Assembly (NCBI RefSeq): GCF_000747155.1
Contig: NZ_AVCK01000003.1
Location: forward strand, 1 to 64,000
Direction: 5' to 3'
DNA length: 64,000 nucleotides
Source of the DNA: Arenimonas metalli CF5-1
GTDB lineage: Bacteria; Pseudomonadota; Gammaproteobacteria; Xanthomonadales; Xanthomonadaceae
Below the pieces are notes generated by a model, which was not told the DNA's origin, searched no databases, and worked only from the letters and a program-made list of their open reading frames with translations. The position numbers and the translations under genes were made by a program. How positions within the stretch are numbered: position 1 is the first letter of the stretch; each line of letters begins with the position of its first letter. Of this stretch, positions 25,339 to 34,450 are shown one piece after another.

Positions 25339-26235
25339 GTGGCCGGCCCCGATTTCATTCCCGCCGCGGTGCGCGCGCGGCTCAAGGACCTGCGCCTCGC
25401 GGGGCGCCGGGCCGTGGGCGGGCATGGCTTCGGGCAGCACCCCAGCCGCAGCCGCGGCGCCGGGCTGGAGTTCGCGCAGTACCGCGCCTACGAGCCCGGC
25501 GACGAGCTGCGGCAGATCGACTGGAAGCTGTACGCGCGCTCGGACAAGTTCTTCGTGCGCGAGGCCGAGCGCGACAGCCCGCTGACCGCGTGGGTGGTGG
25601 TCGACGCCAGCGCCTCGATGGGCCAGGGCGACGCCGCGCGCCCGGGCTGGACGCGGCTCGACGCCGCGCGCGCGCTGGCCGCCTGCGTGTTCGAGCTGGC
25701 GTTGCGGCAGGGCGATGCCTTCGGCCTCGCGATCATCGGCGGCGACGGACTGCGGCTGGTGCCGGCCGGCGCCGGGCCGCGGCAGCGCGACCGCTGCCTG
25801 ATGGAGCTGCAGGCCGCGCGGGCCACTGGCGCGTGGCCGGACGCGATGAGGCTGCGGCCGCTGTGGGAGCGCGCGCTCGCCGGCCAGCTGGTGGTCGTGC
25901 TCAGCGATGACTTCGACGAAGCCGTGGTCGCGCTGTCGGAGAAGCTGGCGGCCGCGCGGCGCGAGGTCCTCAACGTGCAGCTGCTGACCGCCGAAGAGCG
26001 CGACTTCCCCTTCCGCGGCGGCCATCGCTTCCGCGACCCCGAGACCGGCGACGAAGTACTGAGCGACGGCGCCGCGGCGCGCGACGATTTCCTGCGCCGC
26101 TTCGCCGCCGCGCGCGCGGCCCTCGGCGCGAGGCTGGCCGGCGCGGGTGTGCGCCGGGTCGAGTACTTCCTGGACGAACCGCTGGACCAGCCGCTGCGCC
26201 GCCTGTTCGCGCCGCTCGCCTCGGAGCGCGCATGA
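25339..26235 (+). CDS. DUF58-family protein (von Willebrand A-like)
   Basis: A 298-residue protein that starts at GTG; no ATG fits and the frame is open from there. It has the DUF58 core: GAGLEFAQYRAYEPGDELRQIDWKLYAR, then DASASMGQGD, a MIDAS-like metal site (DxSxS) near residue 92. LNVQLLTAEERDFPFRGG and the C-terminal YFLDEPLDQPLRRLF complete it. DUF58 proteins pair with MoxR ATPases in cytoplasmic chaperone complexes. The gene follows moxR by eight bases and overlaps the BatA-like gene by four. Confidence 0.88.
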   Translation: MAGPDFIPAAVRARLKDLRLAGRRAVGGHGFGQHPSRSRGAGLEFAQYRAYEPGDELRQIDWKLYARSDKFFVREAERDSPLTAWVVVDASASMGQGDAARPGWTRLDAARALAACVFELALRQGDAFGLAIIGGDGLRLVPAGAGPRQRDRCLMELQAARATGAWPDAMRLRPLWERALAGQLVVVLSDDFDEAVVALSEKLAAARREVLNVQLLTAEERDFPFRGGHRFRDPETGDEVLSDGAAARDDFLRRFAAARAALGARLAGAGVRRVEYFLDEPLDQPLRRLFAPLASERA

Positions 26236-27386
26236 GCCTCGGCCTCCTGGCACCGGTCGGACTCTGGGCGCTGGCGGCGCTGGCGCTGCCGCTGCTGGTG
26301 CACCTGGCCCGCCGCGATGAGCAGAAGCCCACCGCCTTCGCCGCCCTGCGCTGGCTGGCCGCGCGCCTGAAGCCGCGGCAGAAGCTGCGGTTCGAAGAGT
26401 GGCTGTTGCTGGCGCTGCGCCTGCTGCTGGTCGCCGGGCTGGCGCTGCTGCTGGCCCGGCCCGTGCTGCACGGCGCCGGCGTGCCGTGGCTGGTGGTGAT
26501 GCCCGGCGCCGACACCGCGCAGATGCCCACGCTGCCGGATGACGCCGAACGGCGCTGGCTCGCCCCCGGGTTCCCGCCGCTCACCGACGCGCCGCCGTCG
26601 CCGCCGGTGGCCAGCGCCAGCCTGCTGCGCGAACTGGATGCCACGCTGCCCGCCGGCACCGCGATCACGGTGCTGGCCACCGAACGCTTCGACGGCGCCG
26701 ACGGCGAACCCGTGCGCCTCTCGCGCCGCGTCGACTGGCGCGTGGTGGCAGGCGCGCCGGCGGAAGCCAAGCGCGCGGCCGATCCGCCGTTCAAGCTGGC
26801 CGTGCGCCACGCCGGCGACGACACGCCCGGCCTGCGCTACCTGGGCGCCGCCGCGCTCGCGTGGTCGCCGGACGCCGCGACCGCGCCCGACATCGCGCCG
26901 GACATCGCACCCGCCGACGCCGCGCTGGCGGACGACACGCGCCACCTGGCCTGGCTGGCACCCGGCCCGCTGCCGCCGGCTATCCGCACCTGGATCGAAG
27001 GCGGCGGACGCGCACTGATAAGCGCCGACGCCGAATGGCCGCTGCCGGAGGATGGCCAACCCGCGTGGCACGACGCCAGCGGCGAGCCGCGCGCCCGCCG
27101 CGCCGCGCTCGGCCAGGGCCTGGTGCTGCAGCTGGCGGTGCCGCTGTCGCCCGCGTCGCTGCCCGAATTGCTCGAGCCCGGATTCCCCGACACCGTGCGC
27201 AACCTACTGCAGGCGCCGCCGCCCGCCCCGCAGCGCGCGGTGGCCGCGGCCTACGCGCCGCGGCCCGGCGGCCCGGGCTTCCCCGAAACCCCGCGCGAAC
27301 TGACGACGCCGCTGCTGTGGCTGCTGCTCGCGCTGTTCGCTCTCGAACGCTGGCTGGCCACCGGCCGGCGCGGGGTGCCGGCATGA
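26232..27386 (+). CDS. BatA-like membrane protein
   Basis: A 384-residue protein. The N-terminus MSLGLLAPVGLWALAALALP and the following LLVHLARRDEQKPTAFAALRWL match the BatA/aerotolerance-regulator N-terminal domain: a membrane hairpin with a second helix at about 57-77. A periplasmic part, Pro/Ala-rich, runs to about residue 355, and a last membrane segment is near LLWLLLALFALERWL. A full von Willebrand domain, as in true BatA, is not evident. It overlaps both neighbouring genes by four bases (ATGA), so it is a coupled member of the MoxR operon. Confidence 0.75.
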   Translation: MSLGLLAPVGLWALAALALPLLVHLARRDEQKPTAFAALRWLAARLKPRQKLRFEEWLLLALRLLLVAGLALLLARPVLHGAGVPWLVVMPGADTAQMPTLPDDAERRWLAPGFPPLTDAPPSPPVASASLLRELDATLPAGTAITVLATERFDGADGEPVRLSRRVDWRVVAGAPAEAKRAADPPFKLAVRHAGDDTPGLRYLGAAALAWSPDAATAPDIAPDIAPADAALADDTRHLAWLAPGPLPPAIRTWIEGGGRALISADAEWPLPEDGQPAWHDASGEPRARRAALGQGLVLQLAVPLSPASLPELLEPGFPDTVRNLLQAPPPAPQRAVAAAYAPRPGGPGFPETPRELTTPLLWLLLALFALERWLATGRRGVPA

Positions 27387-29503
27387 CGCCCGCCCTTCCG
27401 ATCCAGCGCGCCCTCGCCGTCGCGCGCCGACGGCACGCCGCGATCGTCGCGGCGTTCGCCCTGCCGGTGCTGGGCTACGTGGCGGCATCGCTCGCGACTG
27501 ACCGCTCGCCCGCTGCGCTGCTGCAGGCGGGCGTGGTGATCGCGATCACGGCCCTGGTGGCTTGGTTGAAGCGACCGGGTCGCGACCTGCGCGGCCTGGT
27601 CCGACGCCTCGACGCGCGCCCGGACCTCGAGGACAGCGCAGACCTGCTGTTCGCGGCGCCTGGGTCGCTGGGTCCGCTGCAGCAGCTCCAGCGCCAGCGC
27701 CTGCTCGACCGGCTGGCCTGCAGACCGGCCGACCTGCGCGCGGCCTGGCCGCTGCGCTCGCTGCTGGCGATCTGGATCGTCTTCGGCACGCTGACCGCAG
27801 CCACCATCTGGCTGTTCCCGCAGGGCATCACGATCACGCTGCCACAGCGCCCTTCGCCGACGCCGGCCCCGACGGCGGCGGCGGCCACCGACCTGGTGGT
27901 CGAGACCGCCCGGCTGCACGCCGAGCCGCCCGCCTACACCGGGCTCGCTGCGGGCACGCAGCCGGAGCTGTCGGGCAAGTTCGCGCAAGACTCGCGCCTG
28001 CGCTGGACACTGCGCTTCGCACCGCAGCCCGAGGCGGTCGAGCTCGTGTTCCACGACGGCCAGCGCCTGCCGCTCACCCGCGAGGGCGAGGACTGGACCG
28101 CCACCCGCACGCTGTCGAAGTCCACGCTCTACCGCATCGTCCCCGCCGGCCCGCTGCCGCTGCGCGACGACGCGCTGCACCGGCTCGATGCGATTCCCGA
28201 CCAGCCGCCGCAGATCCGCGCGGTGGCGCCCGAGCGCAGCCTCACGCTGGCCACGCCGGGCCAGCGCCAGTGGGCGCTGGACTTCGAGGCCAGCGACGAC
28301 CACGGCCTCGGCCCCGCGCGCCTCGAGATCACGCTGGCGCAAGGCAGCGGCGAACAGGTCACGGTGACGGAACAGACCCGCGTGCTGCGCGGCGAAGGCG
28401 ACGCCCGCCTGCGCCGCTACGCCCACACGCTCGACCTCGCCCGCCTCGGCCTGGCCGAAGGCGACGACCTGATCGTGCGCCTGGTGGTGGCCGACAATCG
28501 CGCGCCGTCGCCGCAGCAAAGCCGCAGCGCCAGCTTCATCCTGCGCTGGCCGCTGCCGCCCAGCGCCGAATCGACCGGCATGGAGGGCCTGGTGAAGAAA
28601 GCGTTGCCGGCCTACTTCCGCAGCCAGCGCCAGATCATCATCGACGCCGAGGCGCTGCTGGCCGATCGCCCGCGGCTGACGGCGGACGAGTTCATGCTGC
28701 GCTCGAACAACCTCGGCGTGGACCAGCGCCTGCTGCGCCTGCGCTACGGCCAGTTCCTGGGCGAAGAGAGCGAAGGCGAGCCCGAACCGCCGCCCGGCTA
28801 CGAGGACGGCGAACACGCGGAAGGCGACGGCCACGACCACGCGTCCGAGCCCCCGGCCGCGCCCACGCCGCCCGGCGGCGACAGCATGCTCGAACTCTAC
28901 GGCCACACCCACGACGAAGCCGAGGCCGCGACCCTGCTCGACCCCGAGACCCGCGCCCTGCTCAAGCAGGCGCTCGACGCGATGTGGCTCTCCGAAGGCG
29001 GCCTGCGCCAGGGCGACCCCGCCGCGGCGCTGCCGCATGCGTACCGCGCGCTGGGCTTCATCAAGCAGGTGCAGCAGGCCTCGCGCATCTACCTGGCGCG
29101 CACGGGCCTGGAGCTGCCGCCGATCGACGAGGCGCGACGCATGACCGGCGACCGCAAGGGCATCGCGTCCCGCACCACCGGCCTGGCGCCGCGGGACGCC
29201 GGCGAGAACCCGGCGCTTCCGCTGTGGCAGGCGCTGGCGGGGCCCGACGGCGGCGAACCGGCGCTGGAGGCCTTCGCCGACTGGCTGCGCGCGAACGAAG
29301 CGCGCGTGGACGACCCGCTGTCGCTGGTGGCGGCGATCGATGCGCTGCGCCGCGATCCCGCCTGCACGGACTGCCGCGCCGCGCTGCGCGCCCGGCTGTG
29401 GCCGCTGCTGCCGCGCGACGCCGCGATGACCCCGGCCCGGCCGCGGCCCGGCGAACGCGGCCAGGCGTATCTCGACGCGCTGCGCACCGAGGCCTCGCCA
29501 TGA
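27383..29503 (+). CDS. Large DUF4175-like membrane protein
   Basis: A 706-residue protein. Two membrane segments lie at about 20-36 and 48-60 and another near 117-137; the long remainder is predicted outside. It has beta-rich stretches such as LTLATPGQRQWALDFEASDD followed by HGLGPARLEITLAQGSGE, and a helical C-terminus with MWLSEGGLRQGDPAAALPHA, as in DUF4175-type proteins found in MoxR operons. An acidic/His segment (about 455-490) could bind metal. The family name is a match by layout and is not certain. It overlaps both neighbours by four bases. Confidence 0.6.
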   Translation: MTPALPIQRALAVARRRHAAIVAAFALPVLGYVAASLATDRSPAALLQAGVVIAITALVAWLKRPGRDLRGLVRRLDARPDLEDSADLLFAAPGSLGPLQQLQRQRLLDRLACRPADLRAAWPLRSLLAIWIVFGTLTAATIWLFPQGITITLPQRPSPTPAPTAAAATDLVVETARLHAEPPAYTGLAAGTQPELSGKFAQDSRLRWTLRFAPQPEAVELVFHDGQRLPLTREGEDWTATRTLSKSTLYRIVPAGPLPLRDDALHRLDAIPDQPPQIRAVAPERSLTLATPGQRQWALDFEASDDHGLGPARLEITLAQGSGEQVTVTEQTRVLRGEGDARLRRYAHTLDLARLGLAEGDDLIVRLVVADNRAPSPQQSRSASFILRWPLPPSAESTGMEGLVKKALPAYFRSQRQIIIDAEALLADRPRLTADEFMLRSNNLGVDQRLLRLRYGQFLGEESEGEPEPPPGYEDGEHAEGDGHDHASEPPAAPTPPGGDSMLELYGHTHDEAEAATLLDPETRALLKQALDAMWLSEGGLRQGDPAAALPHAYRALGFIKQVQQASRIYLARTGLELPPIDEARRMTGDRKGIASRTTGLAPRDAGENPALPLWQALAGPDGGEPALEAFADWLRANEARVDDPLSLVAAIDALRRDPACTDCRAALRARLWPLLPRDAAMTPARPRPGERGQAYLDALRTEASP

Positions 29504-31293
29504 ACGAGCTCGCGCTGATGGCGTGGGCGCTGGCCGCGATCACCGCGGTGGCGATGCTGCGCGTCGCGATTTCCAGCCGCGGCGAACGCACGTGGCGCCG
29601 CGCGCTGCTGGGGGCCGGCCAAATCGCGCTGGCCGCGCTGCTTTGGTGCGTGCTGGTACCGCCTTCGCAGCCGGGCCGGTCGGGCGCGCTGGTGCTGCTC
29701 ACCGAAGGCGCCGACACGGATGCGCTGGAATCCGCGCACGGGGACCGCGTGCTGTCGCTGCCGGGCGCGCCCGCGTTCGAAGGCGCCGAGCCCGTGCCCG
29801 ACCTCGGCACCGCGCTGCGCCGCCATCCCGACGCGCGGCCCGTGCGCGTGCTCGGCCACGGCCTGGCCGCGCGCGACCGCGATGCCGCCCGCGGCCTCGG
29901 CTTCGGGTTCGTGCCGGCGCCGCTGCCGGAAACACTGGTCGCGCTGTCGCTGCCGGACACGATCGTGCGCGGACGCCGCTTCGAACTCGCGGGCCGGATC
30001 ACCGGGCATGCCGGCGGCGAAGTCGAGCTGCTCGATCCCGCGGGCGAACGCATCGATCGCGCCGCGCTCGACGAGGCCGGCGGTTTCCGGCTCACCGGCG
30101 TGGCCGGACCGGCAGGCGCGGCCGACTACCGCCTGCAGTGGCGCCGCGAGGGCGACGATGACGACGCCGGCGGCATCGCGCTGCCACTGCGCGCGGCCGA
30201 GGGCGCTCCGCTGCGCGTGCTCGTGCTGGCGGGCGGCGCCAGCCCGGAGCTCAAGTACCTGCGCCGCTGGGCGCTCGATGGCGGCCTCGCGCTCGGCAGC
30301 CAGCTCCGGCTCGGCGCCGGCATCGTGCTGGGTGACGACCGCGCCGCGCTGACGGCCGCGCGCCTGGCCGAACTCGACCTGGTGGTGATCGACGAACGCG
30401 CCTGGCGCGCGCTCGGCGCCGGCGGCCAGGCCACGCTGCGCGACGCGGTGCGCGACGGGCTCGGCCTGATGCTGCGGCTCGGCGACGATCCCAACGCCGC
30501 CGAACGACGCGTGCTGGCCGACTGGGGTTTCACCGTGACGCCCGCGGACGTGCCGCGCGGCCTGCGCCTGCCCGGCACCGCGCAGGCCGACGCCGCGACG
30601 CCCGGCACCGACGATGCCGAAGCGCGCGCCACCGACGCCGCCCCGCTGCTGTCGCGCCGCCCGCTGCAGCTGGCCGCTGCCGACGGCGCGCCGCTGGCCA
30701 CCGGCGACCAGGGCGAAGTCGTGGGGCTGTGGCGTCCCGAGGGCCGCGGCCGGATCGCGCTGTGGACGCTGTCCGACACCTTCCGCCTGGCGCTGGCGGG
30801 ACGGCAGGCGGCTTACGGCAGCCTCTGGTCGCAGGCCTTCGGCACGCTCGCCCGCGCGCGCGGCGAGCCCGCGATGGCCGTACCGGCGCAGGCCTGGACG
30901 GAGGAGCGCAGCGCGCTCTGCGGCGTCACCGACGACACGCGCTTGACCGACCCCGCGGGCGAAACCATCGCGCTGGCGCCCGACCCCGCCACCGGCGCCG
31001 CGGCCTGCGCCGCGTTCTGGCCGACGCGTGCCGGCTGGCACCTGCGCCGCGACGGCGAGCGCGAGCAGGCCTTCCTGGTGCGCGCGCCGGCCGAGGCCCC
31101 GGGCCTGCATGCCGCGCAGCGCCAGCAGGAAACCGCGGCGCTGGCCGGCCGCGCCGCCGCCGGGGGAACCACGCCCGCACCGGTGCCCGGACCGCGCTGG
31201 CCGTGGGCGCTGGCGTGGCTGCTGCTGGCCGGCGGCCTGTGGTGGTTCGAGCGTTCGCGGCGCGGCCGCGCTCCGACGTACGCCGGCGGCTAG
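29500..31293 (+). CDS. Membrane protein with a glutamine-amidotransferase-like domain, last gene of the MoxR block
   Basis: A 597-residue protein. Membrane segments at about 5-20 and 35-52 come first, then a large periplasmic region with RVLVLAGGASPELKYLRRW and LVVIDERAWRALGAGGQATL, which read like the class I amidotransferase-like fold seen in such operons. A last membrane segment is WPWALAWLLLAGGLWWF. No catalytic Cys is evident. Proteins of this shape sit with BatA-like and MoxR proteins in many genomes. Its TAG stop overlaps the stop of the convergent HD-GYP gene. Confidence 0.65.
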   Translation: MNELALMAWALAAITAVAMLRVAISSRGERTWRRALLGAGQIALAALLWCVLVPPSQPGRSGALVLLTEGADTDALESAHGDRVLSLPGAPAFEGAEPVPDLGTALRRHPDARPVRVLGHGLAARDRDAARGLGFGFVPAPLPETLVALSLPDTIVRGRRFELAGRITGHAGGEVELLDPAGERIDRAALDEAGGFRLTGVAGPAGAADYRLQWRREGDDDDAGGIALPLRAAEGAPLRVLVLAGGASPELKYLRRWALDGGLALGSQLRLGAGIVLGDDRAALTAARLAELDLVVIDERAWRALGAGGQATLRDAVRDGLGLMLRLGDDPNAAERRVLADWGFTVTPADVPRGLRLPGTAQADAATPGTDDAEARATDAAPLLSRRPLQLAAADGAPLATGDQGEVVGLWRPEGRGRIALWTLSDTFRLALAGRQAAYGSLWSQAFGTLARARGEPAMAVPAQAWTEERSALCGVTDDTRLTDPAGETIALAPDPATGAAACAAFWPTRAGWHLRRDGEREQAFLVRAPAEAPGLHAAQRQQETAALAGRAAAGGTTPAPVPGPRWPWALAWLLLAGGLWWFERSRRGRAPTYAGG

Positions 31294-32906
31294 CCGCGCG
31301 CGTCCACCGAAAGCTCGGCCGCGAGCTCCGGCGACACGCCCGGGATGCGCGTCCAGTCGATGGCGTCCACCTGCTCCGGCGCCAGGAAGCGGCGCGCGTA
31401 GTCGAGGTACACGCGCTCGCGCAGGAAGACCTCGAACAGGTCCGGATCCACGTGGTGGTCGAGCTTCATCCGCCCCAGGATCGCCAGCGACTCCGACAGC
31501 GTCTTGCCGGGCTTGTACGGCCGGTCGCTGGCGGTCAGCGCCTCGAAGATGTCGGCGATGCCCATCACCCTCGCCTGCACGCTCATCTGCTCGCGCGTCA
31601 GGCCGCGCGGGTAGCCCTTGCCGTCCATCCGTTCGTGGTGGCCGCCGGCGTACTCGGGCACGTTGCGCAGGTGCGCCGGCCACGGCAGCGCCTCCAGCAG
31701 GCGGATGGTCATCACGATGTGGTGGTTGATGATCTCGCGCTCGGCGGCGGTGAGGGTGCCGCGGCGGATGGTGAGGTTCTCGACTTCGTCCTCGCTCAGG
31801 AAGGGCTGCTCGGCGCCATCGGGACCGCGCCAGCGGTGCCCGGCGATGCGCTGGATGGCCGCCACCCGCGCGTCGTCCATGAACTCGCCGCCGGTGTTGG
31901 CGGCGCGCACGATCTCGCGGTCGGCGTCGAGCTGGGCCAGCCGCTCGGTGTAGGTGGCCGTGTCGAGCTCGCCGTTGAGGTGGGCGATCTGGGCGTCGCG
32001 CTTGAGCACCTCGAAGCGCGTGTCGATCAGCGCGATGCGGTCGAACAGCGTCTGCAGCTTGGTGGCCTTGTCCACCACGTGCACCGGCGTGGTGATCTTG
32101 CCGCAGTCATGCAGCAGGCCGGCGATCTTGAGCTCGTAGCGGTCGGCCTCGCTCATGTCGAAGTCGGCCAGCGGCCCGGCCTTCGTGCGCGCCACGGCCT
32201 CGGCCAGCAGGTTGGTCAACACCGGCACGCGCTCGCAGTGGCCGCCGGTGTAGGGCGACTTCTCGTCGATGGCGGTGTTGACCAGGTTGATCAGCGCCTC
32301 GAACAGCGTCTCGAGCTGGTCGACCAGGATCCGGTTGTTGAGCGCGATCGCGGCCTGCGAGGCCAGCGATTCCACCAGCTGCTGCTCGGCCTGGCTGAAG
32401 GCATCCACCTCGCCGGTGGCGTTGCGCGAGTTGATCAGCTGCAGCACGCCGATCACCTTGCCGTCGTGGTCCTTCATCGGCACGGTGAGGAAGGACTTCG
32501 AGCGATAGCCGGTGCGGGCATCGAAGGCGCGGGTGCCGCTGAAGTCGTAGCCCTCGGCCGCGTAGGCGTCCGGGACGTTGACGGTGGTGCCGGTGAGCGC
32601 CGCGTGCACCGCCACCATGTCGTGGCGGCCCGCGCCGGTGGCGTCGTGCATGGCGATCGGCGGGAAATCGATCGGCGCGCCGTGGCGGCCGCCCATGAAG
32701 TAGCCGAGCGTGCCGTTGCGCAGCACTTCGAACACCAGGGTGTCGCCGCTGACGCGGTAGAGCGTGCCGCCGTCGGCGTGGGCGAACTCGCGCGCGGTCT
32801 CGAGGATGCGCTCGAGCAGGGTCGGCAGGTCGCGCTCGTGCGACAGCGCCACGCCGATGGCGTTGAGCGTCTCGAGGCGGCTGAGGATGTCGGCTTCGCG
32901 GGTCAT
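31290..32906 (-). CDS. GAF-HD-GYP cyclic di-GMP phosphodiesterase
   Basis: A 538-residue cytoplasmic protein. A GAF domain (about 20-180) carries FLTVPMKDHDGKVIGVLQLI. The HD-GYP domain (about 200-500) has the metal ligands in LLHDCGKITTPVHV and the diagnostic HHERMDGKGYPRGL, so it should hydrolyse cyclic di-GMP. The HD and GYP parts are separated by an insertion of about 130 residues (FDRIALIDTRFEVLK to LSEDEVENLTIRRG). It is monocistronic and convergent with the MoxR block, sharing a 4-base overlap of stop codons. Domain assignment is firm; activity is inferred. Confidence 0.9.
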   Translation of the reverse strand: MTREADILSRLETLNAIGVALSHERDLPTLLERILETAREFAHADGGTLYRVSGDTLVFEVLRNGTLGYFMGGRHGAPIDFPPIAMHDATGAGRHDMVAVHAALTGTTVNVPDAYAAEGYDFSGTRAFDARTGYRSKSFLTVPMKDHDGKVIGVLQLINSRNATGEVDAFSQAEQQLVESLASQAAIALNNRILVDQLETLFEALINLVNTAIDEKSPYTGGHCERVPVLTNLLAEAVARTKAGPLADFDMSEADRYELKIAGLLHDCGKITTPVHVVDKATKLQTLFDRIALIDTRFEVLKRDAQIAHLNGELDTATYTERLAQLDADREIVRAANTGGEFMDDARVAAIQRIAGHRWRGPDGAEQPFLSEDEVENLTIRRGTLTAAEREIINHHIVMTIRLLEALPWPAHLRNVPEYAGGHHERMDGKGYPRGLTREQMSVQARVMGIADIFEALTASDRPYKPGKTLSESLAILGRMKLDHHVDPDLFEVFLRERVYLDYARRFLAPEQVDAIDWTRIPGVSPELAAELSVDARG

Positions 32907-33055
32907 GGCGGCGGCGGCGGTGGGCCCGCCGCCAACATGACGCCAAACGCGGGGGCGCGCAATCCGCGCCCGGCGACCCGCGCCCATGCCGCCGCGGCCG
33001 GAACGCCGGGCCGCCGTTGCAGGCGGTCGTCCCGCGCCGTTGCCGGCGGGACCGC

Positions 33056-33829
33056 TCAGCGCCAGCCGGCGTCGCGCGCCTCGCGCTCCTGGGCGGCGTC
33101 GAGCGGCTCGCCGTCGATGCGCGCGTCCAGCTCCGCCAGCACGATCTCCGGCAACGCGGTCGAGGCCTGGCGCAGGCCTTCGCCCCCGACCGGCGGCACC
33201 GACACCACCACCGGCACCTGCCATCGGCCGTCGGGCGCGCGGCAGGCCAGGCCGGCCAGGTCGCGCTCGCCGCCAACGCGGAACGCGCGGCAGAACGCGC
33301 CGTCGCGATCGCGGAAACTCAGGCCGATGCGCAGGCCGTCGCCGGTCTCGGCGCCCAGCCGCGACTGCAGCGACTCCGCCAGCACGCCGTCCGCGACCAG
33401 GCGGCCCGATTCGGACGCCAGCGGACCGGCAGGCGGCGCCATCACCAGCCGCGAAACCGCGATGCCCAGCACCAGTGCCGCCGCCATCGCGGTCCATTCC
33501 GGCAGCGCCCAGCGCCGGCGCGCGGGGCGCGGCAGCGGATGCACCGTGGCCCCGCCCCCGGGCGCGGTAACAGGCGCGGGCACGGTCGCGGCCGCCGCGG
33601 CGGTGGCGGTCGAACCGGCACCGCGCGCCAGCGCCAGCAGGTGCGCCGGCACCGGCTCGTCGAGCATCGGGTCGAAGGCGTCGCGCAGCTGCGCCCGCAG
33701 CCGGCGCGCCTGCGCCACGGCCTCCGCCACGGCGGGGTCGGCGGCGATCGCGGCCTCGACGAGGGCCGTCCCGGCGGGATCCAGCTCGCCGTCGACGTAG
33801 GCGAAGATGCGCTCGTCGCCCGGCCTCAT
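33056..33829 (-). CDS. Anti-sigma factor, membrane-spanning
   Basis: A 257-residue protein. The N-terminus DERIFAYVDGELDPAGTALVE is an anti-sigma zinc-finger-like domain, but without the HxxxCxxC zinc residues. One membrane segment is near residues 110-125 (WTAMAAALVLGIAVSRLVM), and the periplasmic domain (about 130-257) has two cysteines. It overlaps the sigma gene by four bases, the usual pairing. It should hold the sigma factor inactive until a signal outside the membrane is received. Confidence 0.85.
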   Translation of the reverse strand: MRPGDERIFAYVDGELDPAGTALVEAAIAADPAVAEAVAQARRLRAQLRDAFDPMLDEPVPAHLLALARGAGSTATAAAAATVPAPVTAPGGGATVHPLPRPARRRWALPEWTAMAAALVLGIAVSRLVMAPPAGPLASESGRLVADGVLAESLQSRLGAETGDGLRIGLSFRDRDGAFCRAFRVGGERDLAGLACRAPDGRWQVPVVVSVPPVGGEGLRQASTALPEIVLAELDARIDGEPLDAAQEREARDAGWR

Positions 33830-34317
33830 GCGCCCACCCCGGCGGCACCGCCCAGCAGCTGCTGCAGCGCTTCGCGGCCGCGCGCGAGGCGGCTGGTCAG
33901 CGTGCCGATCGGCACGTCCATCGCCTCCGCGGCCTCGCGGTAGGACAAGCCTTCGATCAGTACCAGTGCAATGGCCATGCGTTGTTCCTCCGGCAGGCGG
34001 GCCAGTGCGGACTGCACCGACATCGCCAGGTCCTGGCCCTCGAACGGCGACTCGCCGACCAGGGCCCCCTGTTCCTCGGGCGCGAACACGCGCTGCCCGC
34101 GCTGTCGCGACCGCACTTCGTCGATCCAGGCGTTGCGGACGATGCCGAACACCCACGCGTCGAGCCGCGCATCCGGCCGCCATTGCGCGGAGCGGGCCAG
34201 CGCACGCTCCAGCGCCACCTGCACCAGGTCGTCGGCGTCGGCCGGATCCCGCGCCAGGGTCCGGGCGAAGCGCCTCAGGCGCGGCAGCAGGGCACACAGT
34301 TCCTGGTTGAAATCCAT
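33826..34317 (-). CDS. ECF sigma factor
   Basis: A 163-residue ECF-type sigma factor. Region 2 has FARTLARDPADADDLVQVALER and LDAWVFGIVRNAWIDEVR. Region 4 has LPEEQRMAIALVLIEGLSYREAAEAMDVPIGTLTSRLARG, a helix-turn-helix that reads the -35 element (this string covers residues about 112-151). It is first in an operon with its anti-sigma factor. Its own promoter (34344-34371) matches those of the divergent protease and the next secreted protein, so it very likely transcribes all three units. Confidence 0.93.
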   Translation of the reverse strand: MDFNQELCALLPRLRRFARTLARDPADADDLVQVALERALARSAQWRPDARLDAWVFGIVRNAWIDEVRSRQRGQRVFAPEEQGALVGESPFEGQDLAMSVQSALARLPEEQRMAIALVLIEGLSYREAAEAMDVPIGTLTSRLARGREALQQLLGGAAGVGA

Positions 34318-34343
34318 GGCGGTTACGGTGACCGTCCCTCTTG

Positions 34344-34371
34344 CCTACGCGCCGGAGGGCGTATTTATTCC
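34344..34371 (-). promoter_or_regulatory. ECF promoter of the sigma/anti-sigma operon
   Basis: On the minus strand: GGAATA, 16 bases, CGTAGG. The spacer ends CCGGCG, as at the two plus-strand sites. The leader to the sigma start is about 20 bases. Together with 34415-34442 and 35725-35752 it defines a consensus. Confidence 0.75.
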
Positions 34372-34414
34372 CGCCCCGGCTGAACGGGATGCGACGGGAT
34401 GCTAGCACCGCCCC

Positions 34415-34442
34415 GGATGATTCCGGCCCGTCCCGGCGTAGG
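34415..34442 (+). promoter_or_regulatory. ECF promoter of the subtilisin-like protease gene
   Basis: GGATGA at 34415-34420, 16 bases, CGTAGG at 34437-34442. The ATG of the protease lies eight bases downstream of the -10, so the message should start at or near the start codon and be leaderless. Confidence 0.75.
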
Positions 34443-34450
34443 CTGTAGGC